Origin: Streptomyces humicola
Lineage (GTDB): Bacteria > Actinomycetota > Actinomycetes > Streptomycetales > Streptomycetaceae
DNA: 64,000 bases
NCBI RefSeq assembly: GCF_024436035.1
Contig: NZ_JANFNG010000021.1
Coordinates: 1 to 64,000, forward strand
Reading direction: 5' to 3'
The position numbers and the translations under genes are program-made. Positions within the stretch are counted from its first letter, which is position 1; each line of letters begins with the position of its first letter. Of the stretch, positions 1 through 8,430 are shown piece by piece. A model generated the notes under the pieces. That model was not told the origin of the DNA, searched no databases, and saw only the letters and a list, made by a program, of their open reading frames with translations.

Positions 1-180
1 GGAACGGAAGCTTCCATCGAGACCGTCTCACCGGCCCCTCCGGGCTTTCCCTTCGTTTCTCCAGCTTATCAGACCTTTTCAGGACCGAATTCCACTGGCA
101 TCTCCACCGACCCCGATTTCCCGACAGGAAAACGCGACCCTGTCGGGAATCGAAGGTAATGGTTGTCCGCGATCGCAGGG
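1..180 (-). promoter_or_regulatory. probable rRNA operon leader and promoter region
   Basis: No protein gene lies between the left edge and the tyrS stop at 320. Read on the minus strand, the leftmost 75 bases contain GATAAGCTGGAG, AACGAAGGG, GCCCGGAGGG and, at the very edge, GAAGCTTCCGTTCC. This order of short blocks is what I recall of the leader just upstream of 16S rRNA in Streptomyces. I infer that an rRNA operon starts off the left edge and is transcribed leftwards, with its promoters between here and tyrS. The rRNA itself is not in the window, so this rests on memory of the leader only. Confidence 0.45.
120..147 (-). terminator. inverted repeat downstream of tyrS
   Basis: Nine-base arms CCCGACAGG and CCTGTCGGG flank a 10-base loop containing AAAA. 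It lies about 170 bases beyond the tyrS stop on the transcribed side and before the presumed rRNA leader. It may end the tyrS transcript or belong to the rRNA promoter region. No clear T-tract follows. Confidence 0.4.
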
Positions 181-319
181 GCCCCGGGCGACGTGATCGT
201 CGCACCGTGCGGCGCCCTGTTCCAGCGGCTCGGACTACGTTAGGCGCTCGGCGGGCCGGAGTCAAACCACCGACCCGCCGAATCTGAAGTTCCGTGAACT
301 TCCGTCGCCCGGACGGCCG

Positions 320-1585
320 TCAGGCCCGTTCGACCTCGATCGCGGCCAGGTTCTTCTTGCCCCGGCGCAGCACCAGCCACCTGCCGTGGAGCAGGTCGGA
401 CGAGCTCGGGACATCGTCCTCGCTTTCTACCTTCGCGTTGTTCACGTACGCGCCGCCCTCCTTGATGGTGCGGCGCGCCGCCGACTTGCTGGGCACGAGC
501 CCGACCTCGGTGAAGAGGTCGACGACCGGGCCCAGCGTTGCCACCTTGGCGTAGGGCAGCTCGGAGAGCGCCGCACCGAGGGTGGACTCGTCGAGTCCGA
601 CCAGTTCGCCCTGGCCGAAGAGCGCCTTGGATGCTGCGATCACGGCGGCGCACTGGTCCGCGCCGTGCACGAGCGTGGTCAGTTCTTCGGCGAGTGCCCG
701 CTGAGCGGCCCGTGCCTGCGGGCGCTCCGCGGTCTGCCGTTCCAGCTCCTCGATCTCCTCACGGCTCCTGAAGCTGAAGATCCGCAGGAACTGAGAGATG
801 TCCCGGTCGTCTGCATTGATCCAGAACTGGTAGAAGGCGTAGGGCGTGGTCATCTCGGCGTCGAGCCAGACGGTGCCGCTCTCGGTCTTGCCGAACTTGG
901 TGCCGTCCGCCTTGGTGATCAGCGGCGTGGCGAGTGCGTGTACCGACGCGCTCTCGACCCGGTGGATCAGGTCGATGCCGGCCGTCAGGTTGCCCCACTG
1001 GTCGCTGCCGCCGGTCTGCAATGTGCACCCGTACCGTCGGTAGAGCTCCAGGAAGTCCATGCCCTGGAGTACCTGGTAGCTGAACTCGGTGTAGCTGATG
1101 CCGGCGTCGGAGTTGAGGCGGCGGGCAACCGCGTCCTTGGTGATCATCTTGTTGACGCGGAAGTGCTTGCCGATGTCGCGGAGGAACTCGATCGCCGACA
1201 TGCCCGACGTCCAGTCCAGGTTGTTGACCATGATGGCCGCGTTCGGTCCCTCGAAGGACAGGAACGGCTCGATCTGGCCCCGCAGTCGTTCGACCCATGC
1301 TGCGACGACACTCGGGTCGTTGAGCTTGCGTTCCGCCGTCGGCTTGGGGTCGCCGATCAGCCCTGTCGCACCGCCGACCAGGCCGAGGGGACGGTGGCCC
1401 GCCTGCTGGAGGCGGCGAAGGGTCAGGATCTGCACCAGGTTGCCCAGGTGAAGGCTGGGCGCGGTCGGGTCGAAGCCGCAATAGACCGTGACCGGGCCGT
1501 CCGCGAGAGCCTTGCGCAGTGCGTCCTCGTCGGTGGACAGGGCGATCAGCCCGCGCCACCGCAGCTCGTCGACGATGTCCGTCAC
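320..1585 (-). CDS. tyrS: tyrosyl-tRNA synthetase
   Basis: Class I aminoacyl-tRNA synthetase that charges tRNA-Tyr in the cytoplasm. The 421-residue product has the usual bacterial length. The HIGH-like signature is HLGN at residues 46-49, the class I lysine loop is KFGKT near residue 230, and the C-terminal 70 residues look like an S4 RNA-binding domain. I chose the GTG at 1585 because family similarity starts at [10 protein letters not shown]. The open frame runs far upstream but is unrelated sequence antisense to the next gene. AAGGAGA lies about 11 bases upstream, slightly far. No T-box leader is evident in the 110 bases before the gene. Confidence 0.97.
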   Translation of the reverse strand: MTDIVDELRWRGLIALSTDEDALRKALADGPVTVYCGFDPTAPSLHLGNLVQILTLRRLQQAGHRPLGLVGGATGLIGDPKPTAERKLNDPSVVAAWVERLRGQIEPFLSFEGPNAAIMVNNLDWTSGMSAIEFLRDIGKHFRVNKMITKDAVARRLNSDAGISYTEFSYQVLQGMDFLELYRRYGCTLQTGGSDQWGNLTAGIDLIHRVESASVHALATPLITKADGTKFGKTESGTVWLDAEMTTPYAFYQFWINADDRDISQFLRIFSFRSREEIEELERQTAERPQARAAQRALAEELTTLVHGADQCAAVIAASKALFGQGELVGLDESTLGAALSELPYAKVATLGPVVDLFTEVGLVPSKSAARRTIKEGGAYVNNAKVESEDDVPSSSDLLHGRWLVLRRGKKNLAAIEVERA

Positions 1586-1694
1586 GGTGTCTCGTTTCTC
1601 CTTCGTCCGTGTACGCGACCTTCGCGTACAGACAGCGTGTCCGAGAGTACGCGGTTCCGGCCAGCCGTTTGTTGCCGATGAGGCCGGGGAGGTA

Positions 1695-2339
1695 CTAGCG
1701 GCGCTTCTTCGGAGCGTGGGCCCGGTAGGGGCTGACGGTGGGGTCGTGCTCGATCCAGAACCGCCAGGGGTGAGCGGCGCCCTCGCCGCCGACGCCGGTG
1801 CGGGGGCCGTTGCGGACGGTGGCCGGATCGGCAGGAGCGCCGGTGAGGATGCGGAAGGGGGAGGCCGCCGGGTCGGAGGGGAAGAGGTCGCTGCCGTCGA
1901 GGGAGCGGTCGACGTCGAGGGCGGTGGCGAGGCGAGCCGGTCCCTGAGCGAGGTCGGCGAGGCGGCGCGAGGTGGTCCGGCGCTTGCGGGCCAGGTCGGC
2001 TCCGGTGATGATCTCGCCGGCGCGCAGCAGGACGGCACTGGCGGTGTCCTCGGGGCCGCAGACCAGATTCATGCAGTGCCACATCCCGTAGGTGAAGTAG
2101 ACGTAGACGTGGCCGGGCGGGCCGAACATCACGGCGTTCCGGTCGGTGCGTCCGCGGTAGGCGTGCGAGCCGGGGTCGGCGGGACCCGCGTAGGCCTCGA
2201 CCTCGGTCAGGCGTAGCTCGATCGGGCCATGTTCGGTATGGCGGACCAAGATGCGGCCGAGGAGGTCCGGGGCGACGTCGAGGACCGGTCGGTCGAAGAA
2301 CGACCGGTCGAGCGGTGCGCGTTGCGATGCGGCGATCAT
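1695..2339 (-). CDS. mpg: 3-methyladenine DNA glycosylase (MPG/AAG family)
   Basis: Base-excision repair glycosylase that removes alkylated purines. The 214-residue protein shows the AAG-family block LTEVEAYAG (the Glu activates water), followed by DPGSHAYRG and [20 protein letters not shown]. Family knowledge assigns these to the catalytic and base-flipping pocket. The length is typical for bacterial MPG. It lies 110 bases upstream of tyrS in the same direction and may be co-transcribed with it. Substrate range cannot be told from sequence. Confidence 0.93.
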   Translation of the reverse strand: MIAASQRAPLDRSFFDRPVLDVAPDLLGRILVRHTEHGPIELRLTEVEAYAGPADPGSHAYRGRTDRNAVMFGPPGHVYVYFTYGMWHCMNLVCGPEDTASAVLLRAGEIITGADLARKRRTTSRRLADLAQGPARLATALDVDRSLDGSDLFPSDPAASPFRILTGAPADPATVRNGPRTGVGGEGAAHPWRFWIEHDPTVSPYRAHAPKKRR

Positions 2340-2454
2340 CGCTCTGAGCCTACTGGACGTGGCGGTGGCGTCACGGTGACCGAATACCGACCACGGGGGC
2401 CCGTGGTTCTAGGGTGACGGGGCAAGCGACAGGCGCGATGCAGGAGGTAGCCAG

Positions 2455-2997
2455 GTGACCGAGCAGAAGAGGCGGCCGCTCCCCCACGACTTCCACCCGC
2501 CGGTGGCGTCGTTCACCGTAGTCAGCGACGATGTGGCGCCGGATGCGGTGCTCGACGACAAGCAGGTGTACGCCAAGGGCAACACGTCGCCGCATCTGCG
2601 CTGGGAGGGCTTCCCGGCCGGTACGAAGAGCTTCGCCGTGAGCTGTTACGACCCGGACGCGCCGACCGGCAGCGGATTCTGGCACTGGATGGTGTTCGAC
2701 ATCCCGGCTTCGGTGACGGAGCTTCCGGCCGGTGCGGGCTCCGGTGACTTCGTCGGGCTTCCCAAGGGCGCGATTCACGTGCGGAACGACTACGGGACGC
2801 GGGATTTCGGCGGTGCGGCGCCGCCGCCCGGGGACCCGGCGCACCGGTACGTCTTCACGGTGTACGCGGTGGACACCGAGAAGCTCGGGCCGGATGCGGA
2901 CGCGACACCGGCGGTGGTGGGCTTCAACCTTCGGTTCCACACGCTGGGCCGGGCGCAGCTGATCGGTCTGTACGAGGCGCCTGCGGCCGACGGCTGA
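2455..2997 (+). CDS. YbhB/YbcL-type PEBP (Raf kinase inhibitor-like) protein
   Basis: A 180-residue phosphatidylethanolamine-binding-protein fold member. The family signature is visible in SCYDPDAPTGSGFWHWMVFDIP around residues 63-84 and in NDYGTRDFGG and HRYVFTVYAVD further on. These contain the conserved Asp-Pro-Asp and His residues that line the ligand pocket. There is no signal peptide. The GTG start at 2455 follows GGAGGTAGCC. The gene diverges from mpg and stands alone. Bacterial members have no firmly established role. Confidence 0.9.
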   Translation: MTEQKRRPLPHDFHPPVASFTVVSDDVAPDAVLDDKQVYAKGNTSPHLRWEGFPAGTKSFAVSCYDPDAPTGSGFWHWMVFDIPASVTELPAGAGSGDFVGLPKGAIHVRNDYGTRDFGGAAPPPGDPAHRYVFTVYAVDTEKLGPDADATPAVVGFNLRFHTLGRAQLIGLYEAPAADG

Positions 2998-3397
2998 GCG
3001 AGCGGTCCTGCTGACCGGGACGTCCGGAAATTCCGTTGCGCCCCGCGGCCTGCGGCCGCACAGTGGTGTCTGTCCGGTGGCTGGACCACCGTCACCGGGC
3101 AGTCGGCACCGCAGTGGCGGAGGCGGCGGGGCGTTCGCGTCTGCCGCTTGCCGGAGCCCGGTCGTCAACCGGGTGGCCGCGCCGGCTGCCGTACGCTCCG
3201 GGTGGCCCTTTGTCTTGACGGGGGAAGGGCGCCCGGAGCGATCGGCTCCCTCCATTCCGATGACACCCTCGCAGCCTTTCCGATGAGGCGTCATATCGTC
3301 GTGGAGCTGCGGATATTGCGTTGTCCGCCGGGTGGCCGAGCGGCCACAGTGGTGCCACCTCGCCGTGGGGCGGGGAGGGACCCGGGAGGTGGACGGG
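2998..3397. other. 400-base intergenic region
   Basis: No gene is supported here. It contains a TTGACG at about 3215 that could be a -35 box, although I see no convincing -10 at normal spacing. Nested small palindromes occur near 3331-3359 (GTGGCC-GAGC-GGCCAC, enclosed by GGTGGC and GCCACC). These sit about 40-65 bases upstream of the HNH gene start and could be an operator. Confidence 0.5.
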
Positions 3398-3910
3398 ATG
3401 CGCGAGACGTTGGTGCTCAACGCGAGCTTCGAGCCGCTTTCGACGGTGTCGCTTCGACGCGCCGTGGTGCTGGTGATGCAGGACAAGGCCGTGGTCGAGC
3501 AGGCGCATCCTGGGCTGCGGCTGCGTGCGGCGGCGGTCGACATACCGGTGCCGCAGGTGATCAGGCTCTGCCGGTATGTGAGGGTGCCGTTCCGACAACG
3601 GGCGCCGTGGTCGCGGCGGGGTGTACTGGTGCGTGACCGTCACCGGTGCGCGTACTGCGGACGCCGGGCGACCACGGTGGATCACGTCGTACCGCGCTCG
3701 CACGGTGGTCGGGACACATGGCTGAACACGGTGGCGGCATGCGCTGCGGACAACCACCGCAAGGCGGACCGTACACCGGAGCAGGCGGGGATGCGGCTGC
3801 TGTCGCAACCGTTCGAGCCGACTCCCGCGGATGCGCTGCTGCTGGCGCTGGGGTTGGGGCCTTCGGACGGCGTGAAGCTGCCCGAGTGGCTCGCGGTTCG
3901 TGCTGCGTAA
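3398..3910 (+). CDS. HNH endonuclease family protein
   Basis: A 170-residue protein with a C-terminal HNH domain. DRHRCAYC supplies the zinc cysteines, TTVDHVVPRSHGG the first H, and the following TWLNTVAAC and NHRKADRTP complete the beta-beta-alpha-metal motif. The N-terminal MRETLVLNASFEPL is the usual start of this actinobacterial subfamily. I therefore take the ATG at 3398, which is preceded by GGGAGGT, rather than the upstream start at 3332. The target is unknown. No methyltransferase neighbour suggests restriction, and genus-wide conservation suggests a housekeeping role. Confidence 0.88.
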   Translation: MRETLVLNASFEPLSTVSLRRAVVLVMQDKAVVEQAHPGLRLRAAAVDIPVPQVIRLCRYVRVPFRQRAPWSRRGVLVRDRHRCAYCGRRATTVDHVVPRSHGGRDTWLNTVAACAADNHRKADRTPEQAGMRLLSQPFEPTPADALLLALGLGPSDGVKLPEWLAVRAA

Positions 3911-3914
3911 ACCT

Positions 3915-4871
3915 CTAGTCCTTGTCGAGGCGGGGGGTCTCACGTCGAGGCCCCTCGCCTGCGCTGCCGTTGTCGCCGGTGGCCGGCGGTCCTTGCGGTG
4001 CCCGGAAGTTGCCGATGGCGCCGCCGAGGCCCTTGAGCGCCTCGCCCAGCTCGCTCGGCACGATCCAGAGCTTGTTGGAGTCGCCTTCGGCGATCTTCGG
4101 GAGCATCTGGAGGTACTGGTAGGCGAGGAGCTTTTGGTCCGGGTCGCCGGCGTGGATGGATTCGAAGACCGTGCGGATCGCTTGTGCTTCGCCCTCTGCG
4201 CGCAGTGCGGCGGCCTTGGCCTCACCTTCGGCCCTGAGCACGGCCGATGCCTTCTCGCCTTCTGCGGTGAGGATCTGGGACTGCCGGATTCCCTCGGCGG
4301 TGAGGATGGCTGCGCGCTTGTCCCGGTCGGCGCGCATCTGCTTCTCCATCGAGTCCTGGATGGAGGTCGGGGGCTCGATCGCCTTGAGCTCGACGCGGTT
4401 GACGCGAATGCCCCACTTGCCGGTGGCCTCGTCGAGGACTCCGCGCAGCGCCGCGTTGATCTCCTCGCGGGAGGTCAGAGTGCGTTCCAGGTCCATGCCA
4501 CCGATGATGTTGCGCAGCGTGGTGACGGTGAGCTGCTCAATGGCCTGGATGTAGCTTGCGACTTCGTATGTTGCCGCCCGTGCGTCGGTGACCTGGTAAT
4601 AGATGACGGTGTCGATGTTGACCACCAGGTTGTCCTGGGTGATCACCGGCTGCGGCGGGAAGGGAACGACCTGTTCTCGCAGGTCGATGCGGTTGCGGAT
4701 GCGGTCGATGAACGGCACCACGATGTTGAGGCCCGCGCTGAGGGTGCGGGTGTAGCGGCCGAAGCGCTCCACGATGGCGGCGCTGGCCTGTGGGATGACC
4801 TGGACGGTCTTGAGAAGTGCGATGAAGACGAGCACCACCAGGATGACCAGGACGATGATGATGGGTGTCAC
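3915..4871 (-). CDS. SPFH/Band 7 membrane protein (stomatin/QmcA-like)
   Basis: Membrane-anchored scaffolding protein. One N-terminal hydrophobic segment (PIIIVLVILVVLVFIALL) is followed by an SPFH domain starting QVIPQASAAIVERFGRYTRTL. A long Ala/Glu-rich coiled coil with three EGEA/EGEK repeats comes next, then a Gly/Pro-rich tail. I place the start at the GTG at 4871 because GGGGAG lies five bases upstream. An in-frame ATG at 4919 would add 16 residues. The nfeD gene lies 130 bases upstream in the same direction, which is the classic NfeD-SPFH pairing. The inferred role is membrane microdomain organisation or protease control. Confidence 0.92.
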   Translation of the reverse strand: MTPIIIVLVILVVLVFIALLKTVQVIPQASAAIVERFGRYTRTLSAGLNIVVPFIDRIRNRIDLREQVVPFPPQPVITQDNLVVNIDTVIYYQVTDARAATYEVASYIQAIEQLTVTTLRNIIGGMDLERTLTSREEINAALRGVLDEATGKWGIRVNRVELKAIEPPTSIQDSMEKQMRADRDKRAAILTAEGIRQSQILTAEGEKASAVLRAEGEAKAAALRAEGEAQAIRTVFESIHAGDPDQKLLAYQYLQMLPKIAEGDSNKLWIVPSELGEALKGLGGAIGNFRAPQGPPATGDNGSAGEGPRRETPRLDKD

Positions 4872-5003
4872 GACCACTCCCCAGTGCCACACGCCGCTGT
4901 ACGGATGTCCGATGATCAAGTCTGGCAGACGCTGGGCCCGGTACGAAGAGGGTTCGGCGAATTCCCGTCACGTCGCCACGGGCCGGTCACATCGCAGGGT
5001 CGG

Positions 5004-5435
5004 TCACATGACGACGGCTGTCGCCCCCTCGATGTCGACGACGTCGACGCGCTGGCCGACCTCGAAGATCTGATCGGCGTCGAGGGAGCGCGCCGACCAG
5101 ATCTCGCCACCGAGTTTGATCCGTCCGTCGTGGCCGTCCACCCGTTCGAGCACGGTCGCCTGGCGTCCTTTGAGCGCCTCGACTCCGGTGGGCAGCGCCG
5201 GTCTGGTGGATCGGTGGCGTACGGCGATCGGGCGGACCACTGCGACGAGCGCGACGGAAACCGCGGCGAAGACGACGACTTGGAGAACGACACCGCCGCC
5301 GAGCGCCGCGACGACGGCCGCCACGAGGGCTCCGACCGCGAACATCCCGAATTCGGGCAGCGCCGTGATTACCAGCGGGATGCCCAGAGCGGCGGCGGCG
5401 ACCAGCCACCAGACCCATGTGTCCACAACTCCCAT
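5004..5435 (-). CDS. NfeD family membrane protein
   Basis: A 143-residue protein with two or three N-terminal membrane helices (roughly residues 8-25, 29-50 and 50-68). The C-terminal OB-fold-like domain contains GRQATVLERVDGHDGRIKLGGEIWSARS, the NfeD C-terminal pattern. It is the short, protease-less NfeD class. It precedes the SPFH gene in the same direction, and such pairs are thought to act together at the membrane. Confidence 0.9.
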   Translation of the reverse strand: MGVVDTWVWWLVAAAALGIPLVITALPEFGMFAVGALVAAVVAALGGGVVLQVVVFAAVSVALVAVVRPIAVRHRSTRPALPTGVEALKGRQATVLERVDGHDGRIKLGGEIWSARSLDADQIFEVGQRVDVVDIEGATAVVM

Positions 5436-5523
5436 GGTAGAGCGCGCACACCCGGGCGGGAACGGCTTTCGAGGGCGCCCGGAGCCGCGTTGACGGCGCC
5501 TCGGCGCCCCCTCCCGCGCCCTG

Positions 5524-6315
5524 CTACGACAGCGGCAGTCCTTGGGCCGTCCAGCGGTCGCCGCGCTGTTCGACGACGAGCGGAAGGCCGAAGCAGTGGG
5601 AGAGGTTGCGCGAGGTGAGTTCGGTCTCCAGGGGGCCGGCGGCCACCACCTTGCCCTGACTGATCATCAGGACGTGGGTGAAGCCGGGGGCGATCTCCTC
5701 GACGTGGTGGGTCACCATGATCATGGAGGGCGCGATCGGGTCACGGGCGAGGCGGCCCAGCCGGCGCACCAGGTCCTCGCGGCCTCCGAGGTCCAGTCCT
5801 GCGGCCGGCTCGTCGAGGAGCAGCAGCTCGGGGTCGATCATGATGGCCCGGGCGATGAGGGTGCGCTTGCGCTCGCCCTCGGAGAGGGTACCGAAGCGGC
5901 GCTGGGCGAGTTCTGCCATGCCGAGCCGGTCGAGGATGAACAGGGCACGCTCTTCGTCGCTGGTGTCGTAGCTCTCGCGCCAGTGGGCGGTCATGCCGTA
6001 TGCGGCGGTGAGCACGGTTTCCAGCACCGTCTGGCGGCGCGGCAGCTTGTCCGCCATCGCCACGCCGGCCATGCCGATACGCGGGCGCAGGTCGAAGACG
6101 TCGACGCTGCCGAGCTTCTCGCCGAGGACCTGGACCGTTCCGGAGGTGGGGAAGAGGTAGCTGGAGGCGATGTTGAGCAGGGTGGTCTTCCCGGCGCCGT
6201 TGGGACCGAGGATCACCCATCGCTCACCCTCTGCGACCGACCAGGAGACCTGGTCCACCAGAGCGCGTCCGTCGCGGACCACGGATACGTCCACCAGCTC
6301 CAGTACATCGCTCAT
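5524..6315 (-). CDS. ABC transporter ATP-binding protein
   Basis: Stand-alone ABC ATPase of 263 residues with Walker A GPNGAGKTT, the unusual signature LSEGERKR, Walker B LLLLDEP and switch histidine in MVTHHVEEI. The ATG at 6315 (MSDVLELVDV) is the family start, and an upstream start at 6333 is unlikely. No permease gene is adjacent, so the partner is elsewhere or the protein acts alone, as in the ModF/YlmA-type ATPases it resembles. The substrate is unknown. Confidence 0.92.
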   Translation of the reverse strand: MSDVLELVDVSVVRDGRALVDQVSWSVAEGERWVILGPNGAGKTTLLNIASSYLFPTSGTVQVLGEKLGSVDVFDLRPRIGMAGVAMADKLPRRQTVLETVLTAAYGMTAHWRESYDTSDEERALFILDRLGMAELAQRRFGTLSEGERKRTLIARAIMIDPELLLLDEPAAGLDLGGREDLVRRLGRLARDPIAPSMIMVTHHVEEIAPGFTHVLMISQGKVVAAGPLETELTSRNLSHCFGLPLVVEQRGDRWTAQGLPLS

Positions 6316-6475
6316 GAGCGCGTTGTCTCCCAAGTGCAGTGATCGCAGTTTTTGCCATCGCGTTCCGCGGTCTCGGTCGGCCGCGGGTAACAGCCCCGAG
6401 GGAAAACCTACGCCACGCGTCGGGCGGCCCAGTCCATAGGCTGGGTGGATGCTTCAGGAACCTCGCTCAGGACGC

Positions 6476-7252
6476 ATGGCAGCATGGGGAAATGCCCTTC
6501 TTGGGGGTTTTGCATCCCCGGATGAGGCGGTGGAGGAGATCGTCGGCGGCGATTCGGTGCACCGCATCGAGGGCCTGCCCGGCGAGCAGGCCCCGGTCGG
6601 GCTCTCGCTGGGGCTCGGCCGGCTGCGGGCGCTGGGGGTGACCGGCTTCCGGGTGGCACTGCCCGCGCCCGGGCATCCGCTGGGGCTGAGCGGGCCGTCG
6701 GAGTTCAATGCGCGGGCGCTCGCCGCGCAGGAGGCGGTGATCTCGGTCGGCAGGGCGGCGCTCGGCCTGGTGCCGCAGGTGACCGAGACCGGGTCACGAC
6801 AGGACCGCCACGTCGAGGTGGTGTGGCAGTGCCTCGGGGTACGGGACGCGCCCCCGGCCGATGTGCCCTCGCTGGGCGAGGCGGAGCGTGAGCTGGCCGA
6901 GGCGCTGCGGGACGCGACGGCGGCGCTGGCCAAGCTGGACGTGTCGGGCGCGGGCCCTGCCGCGCAGGCGGCGCTGGACGCCTACCGGGCCCGGGCGGAG
7001 CGCGGCCGCGAAGTGCTCGCCCCGGGGTATCCGGCGCGGGCGGCGCGCGTGCTCGAACTGGCCCAGCGGGTGGCGGCGTTGACGTCGATCGCGCAGGGCC
7101 GCGACGACAGCGCCGAGCACGGTACGGCGGTGAGCGCGTCGCAGATCGCGGCCCGGGCGGAGCTGTTGCGGCCGGTGGAGCGGACGGCGCGGCGCGCCCA
7201 GGTGGCCGCGTACAACGCATATGTCGAGGAGGCCGAGCGGCGGCGCGGATGA
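6476..7252 (+). CDS. hypothetical protein, conserved in Streptomyces
   Basis: A product of about 258 residues with no domain I can name. The N-terminal half (GLSLGLGRLRALGVTGFRVA and so on) looks like a compact alpha/beta domain. The C-terminal half from about residue 130 is Ala/Arg/Glu-rich helix likely to form a coiled coil. There is no signal peptide or membrane segment. The start could be the ATG at 6449 or 6476. I prefer the second because MAAWGNALLGGF begins the recognisable sequence. Function unknown. Confidence 0.7.
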   Translation: MAAWGNALLGGFASPDEAVEEIVGGDSVHRIEGLPGEQAPVGLSLGLGRLRALGVTGFRVALPAPGHPLGLSGPSEFNARALAAQEAVISVGRAALGLVPQVTETGSRQDRHVEVVWQCLGVRDAPPADVPSLGEAERELAEALRDATAALAKLDVSGAGPAAQAALDAYRARAERGREVLAPGYPARAARVLELAQRVAALTSIAQGRDDSAEHGTAVSASQIAARAELLRPVERTARRAQVAAYNAYVEEAERRRG

Positions 7253-7267
7253 CCGTGCGGGGACGGG

Positions 7268-7299
7268 ACCGGCCCCGGGGCGATGCCTCCGGGGCCGGT
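7268..7299. terminator. bidirectional hairpin terminator
   Basis: Perfect 11-base arms ACCGGCCCCGG and CCGGGGCCGGT flank a 10-base loop. It sits between two convergent genes (hypothetical plus-strand gene and chpE on the minus strand) and can serve both. There is no T-tract, as is usual in this genus. Confidence 0.7.
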
Positions 7300-7322
7300 G
7301 GTCGCGTCAGGACCGTGTCCGC

Positions 7323-7358
7323 GCGCGGTATGCGCGGTATGCGCGGTATGCGCGGTGT
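7323..7358. repeat. 9-bp tandem repeat, four units
   Basis: GCGCGGTAT occurs three times in tandem, followed by GCGCGGTGT. It lies between the hairpin terminator and the chpE stop codon, so it is in the chpE 3' untranslated region. It is probably a replication-slippage array and likely to vary in copy number. Confidence 0.85.
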
Positions 7359-7377
7359 GCGTGCGCCAGCGGTCGGA

Positions 7378-7614
7378 TCAGCGGTTGAAGGCGCTGTTGC
7401 CGAACGCGGGGTTCAGCAGGCCGATGACGTTGACGGTGTTTCCGGAGACGTTGACCGGCACGTGGACCGGGGCCTGCACGTTGTTGCCGGAGATGACACC
7501 GGGCGAGTTCACGGCGGCGCCGTGCGCACCGGCGTCGGCGGTCGCGACACCGGCAGCGGCGACGGCGAGCCCACCGGCGAGCATGGAGACGGCCGCGGCC
7601 TTCTTCAGGTTCAT
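7378..7614 (-). CDS. chpE: short chaplin, ChpE-type
   Basis: Secreted amyloid-forming surfactant protein that coats aerial hyphae and spores. The 78-residue precursor has a Sec signal peptide (residues 1-27, lysines at 4-5, hydrophobic core, cleavage after ATA). One chaplin domain follows (about residues 36-76: NSPGVISGNNVQAPVHVPVN, then NTVNVIGLLNPAFGNSA). The domain has no cysteine. Other short chaplins have two, whereas ChpE of S. coelicolor (SCO1800) lacks them, and the neighbouring two-component pair and serB fit that locus. The ATG at 7614 is chosen as start of the signal peptide. Confidence 0.93.
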   Translation of the reverse strand: MNLKKAAAVSMLAGGLAVAAAGVATADAGAHGAAVNSPGVISGNNVQAPVHVPVNVSGNTVNVIGLLNPAFGNSAFNR

Positions 7615-7764
7615 CACTTCTAACTTCCTCCTAGCGTGGTGCGGCAGCCGTTCGCTGCGTGCACGCCATGGAGAACGGGCAACGGCGGCGCCGGTTGCGC
7701 CAAGTGGGGGACATATACACGACGGTATGAATCTCGGCCCGGAAGACGACATTCCGCGTCCAGT

Positions 7765-8430
7765 TCAACCGCCCATGCCGTGCCGTACCGCCCATAGAGC
7801 GGCCTGCGTGCGATCCGCCAGGTCGAGTTTCATCAGGATGTTCGACACATGCGTCTTGACGGTCTTTTCCGACAGTACGAGTGCACGGGCGATCTCCCGG
7901 TTGGAGCGGCCGTCGGCGATCAAGCCGAGCACCTCGCGCTCCCGGTCCGTCAGCGAACCGCCGCGCCCCTGGCCCGCACCCGGTTCCTCGCGCGAGAGCA
8001 GCGCATCGGCCACCTCGGGCTGGAGCAGCACATGCCCGGCATGCACGGAACGGATGGCACCGGCCAGCGCGTCCGGGTCGACATCCTTGTACAAATAGCC
8101 GGCGGCGCCCGCCCTCAGCGCGGGCACCACGGTGCGCTGCTCGGTGAAGCTGGTGACGACCAGCACCTTCGCGGCGACGCCGAGTTCTCGCAGCTTGCGC
8201 AGACAGGCGATACCGTCCATGCCCGGCATCCTGATGTCGAGCAGGATCACATCGGGGCGCAACTCCTCGGCCCGGCACACGCCCTCGTCGCCGTCGGACG
8301 CCTCGCCGACCACCTCGATGTCGTCCTGCACCTCCAGGAAGGTCCGCAGGCCACGGCGGACCACCTGGTGGTCGTCGACGAGCAGGACCCTGATCGCACC
8401 GCCCGCCGTCGGTCCGCCCTGATCAGCCAC
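7765..8430 (-). CDS. NarL/LuxR-family response regulator
   Basis: A 221-residue two-component regulator. The receiver domain (about residues 12-130) has acidic pair DD at 19-20, phosphoacceptor Asp65 in LLDIRMPG, and the conserved Thr/Ser and Lys (VVTSF, YLYKD). The LuxR-type DNA-binding domain (about 155-221) carries LTDREREVLGLIADGRSNREIA. It is translationally coupled to the upstream kinase, whose stop overlaps its start by 8 bases. It lies next to chpE, but target genes cannot be inferred from sequence. Confidence 0.95.
   Translation of the reverse strand: MADQGGPTAGGAIRVLLVDDHQVVRRGLRTFLEVQDDIEVVGEASDGDEGVCRAEELRPDVILLDIRMPGMDGIACLRKLRELGVAAKVLVVTSFTEQRTVVPALRAGAAGYLYKDVDPDALAGAIRSVHAGHVLLQPEVADALLSREEPGAGQGRGGSLTDREREVLGLIADGRSNREIARALVLSEKTVKTHVSNILMKLDLADRTQAALWAVRHGMGG

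Noticed and set aside
3900-5618. 572-codon open frame on the plus strand
   Set aside because: Antisense to the SPFH and NfeD genes, which are unmistakable.
7323-7358. CRISPR-like repeats
   Set aside because: Units are only 9 bases with no spacers; simple tandem repeat.
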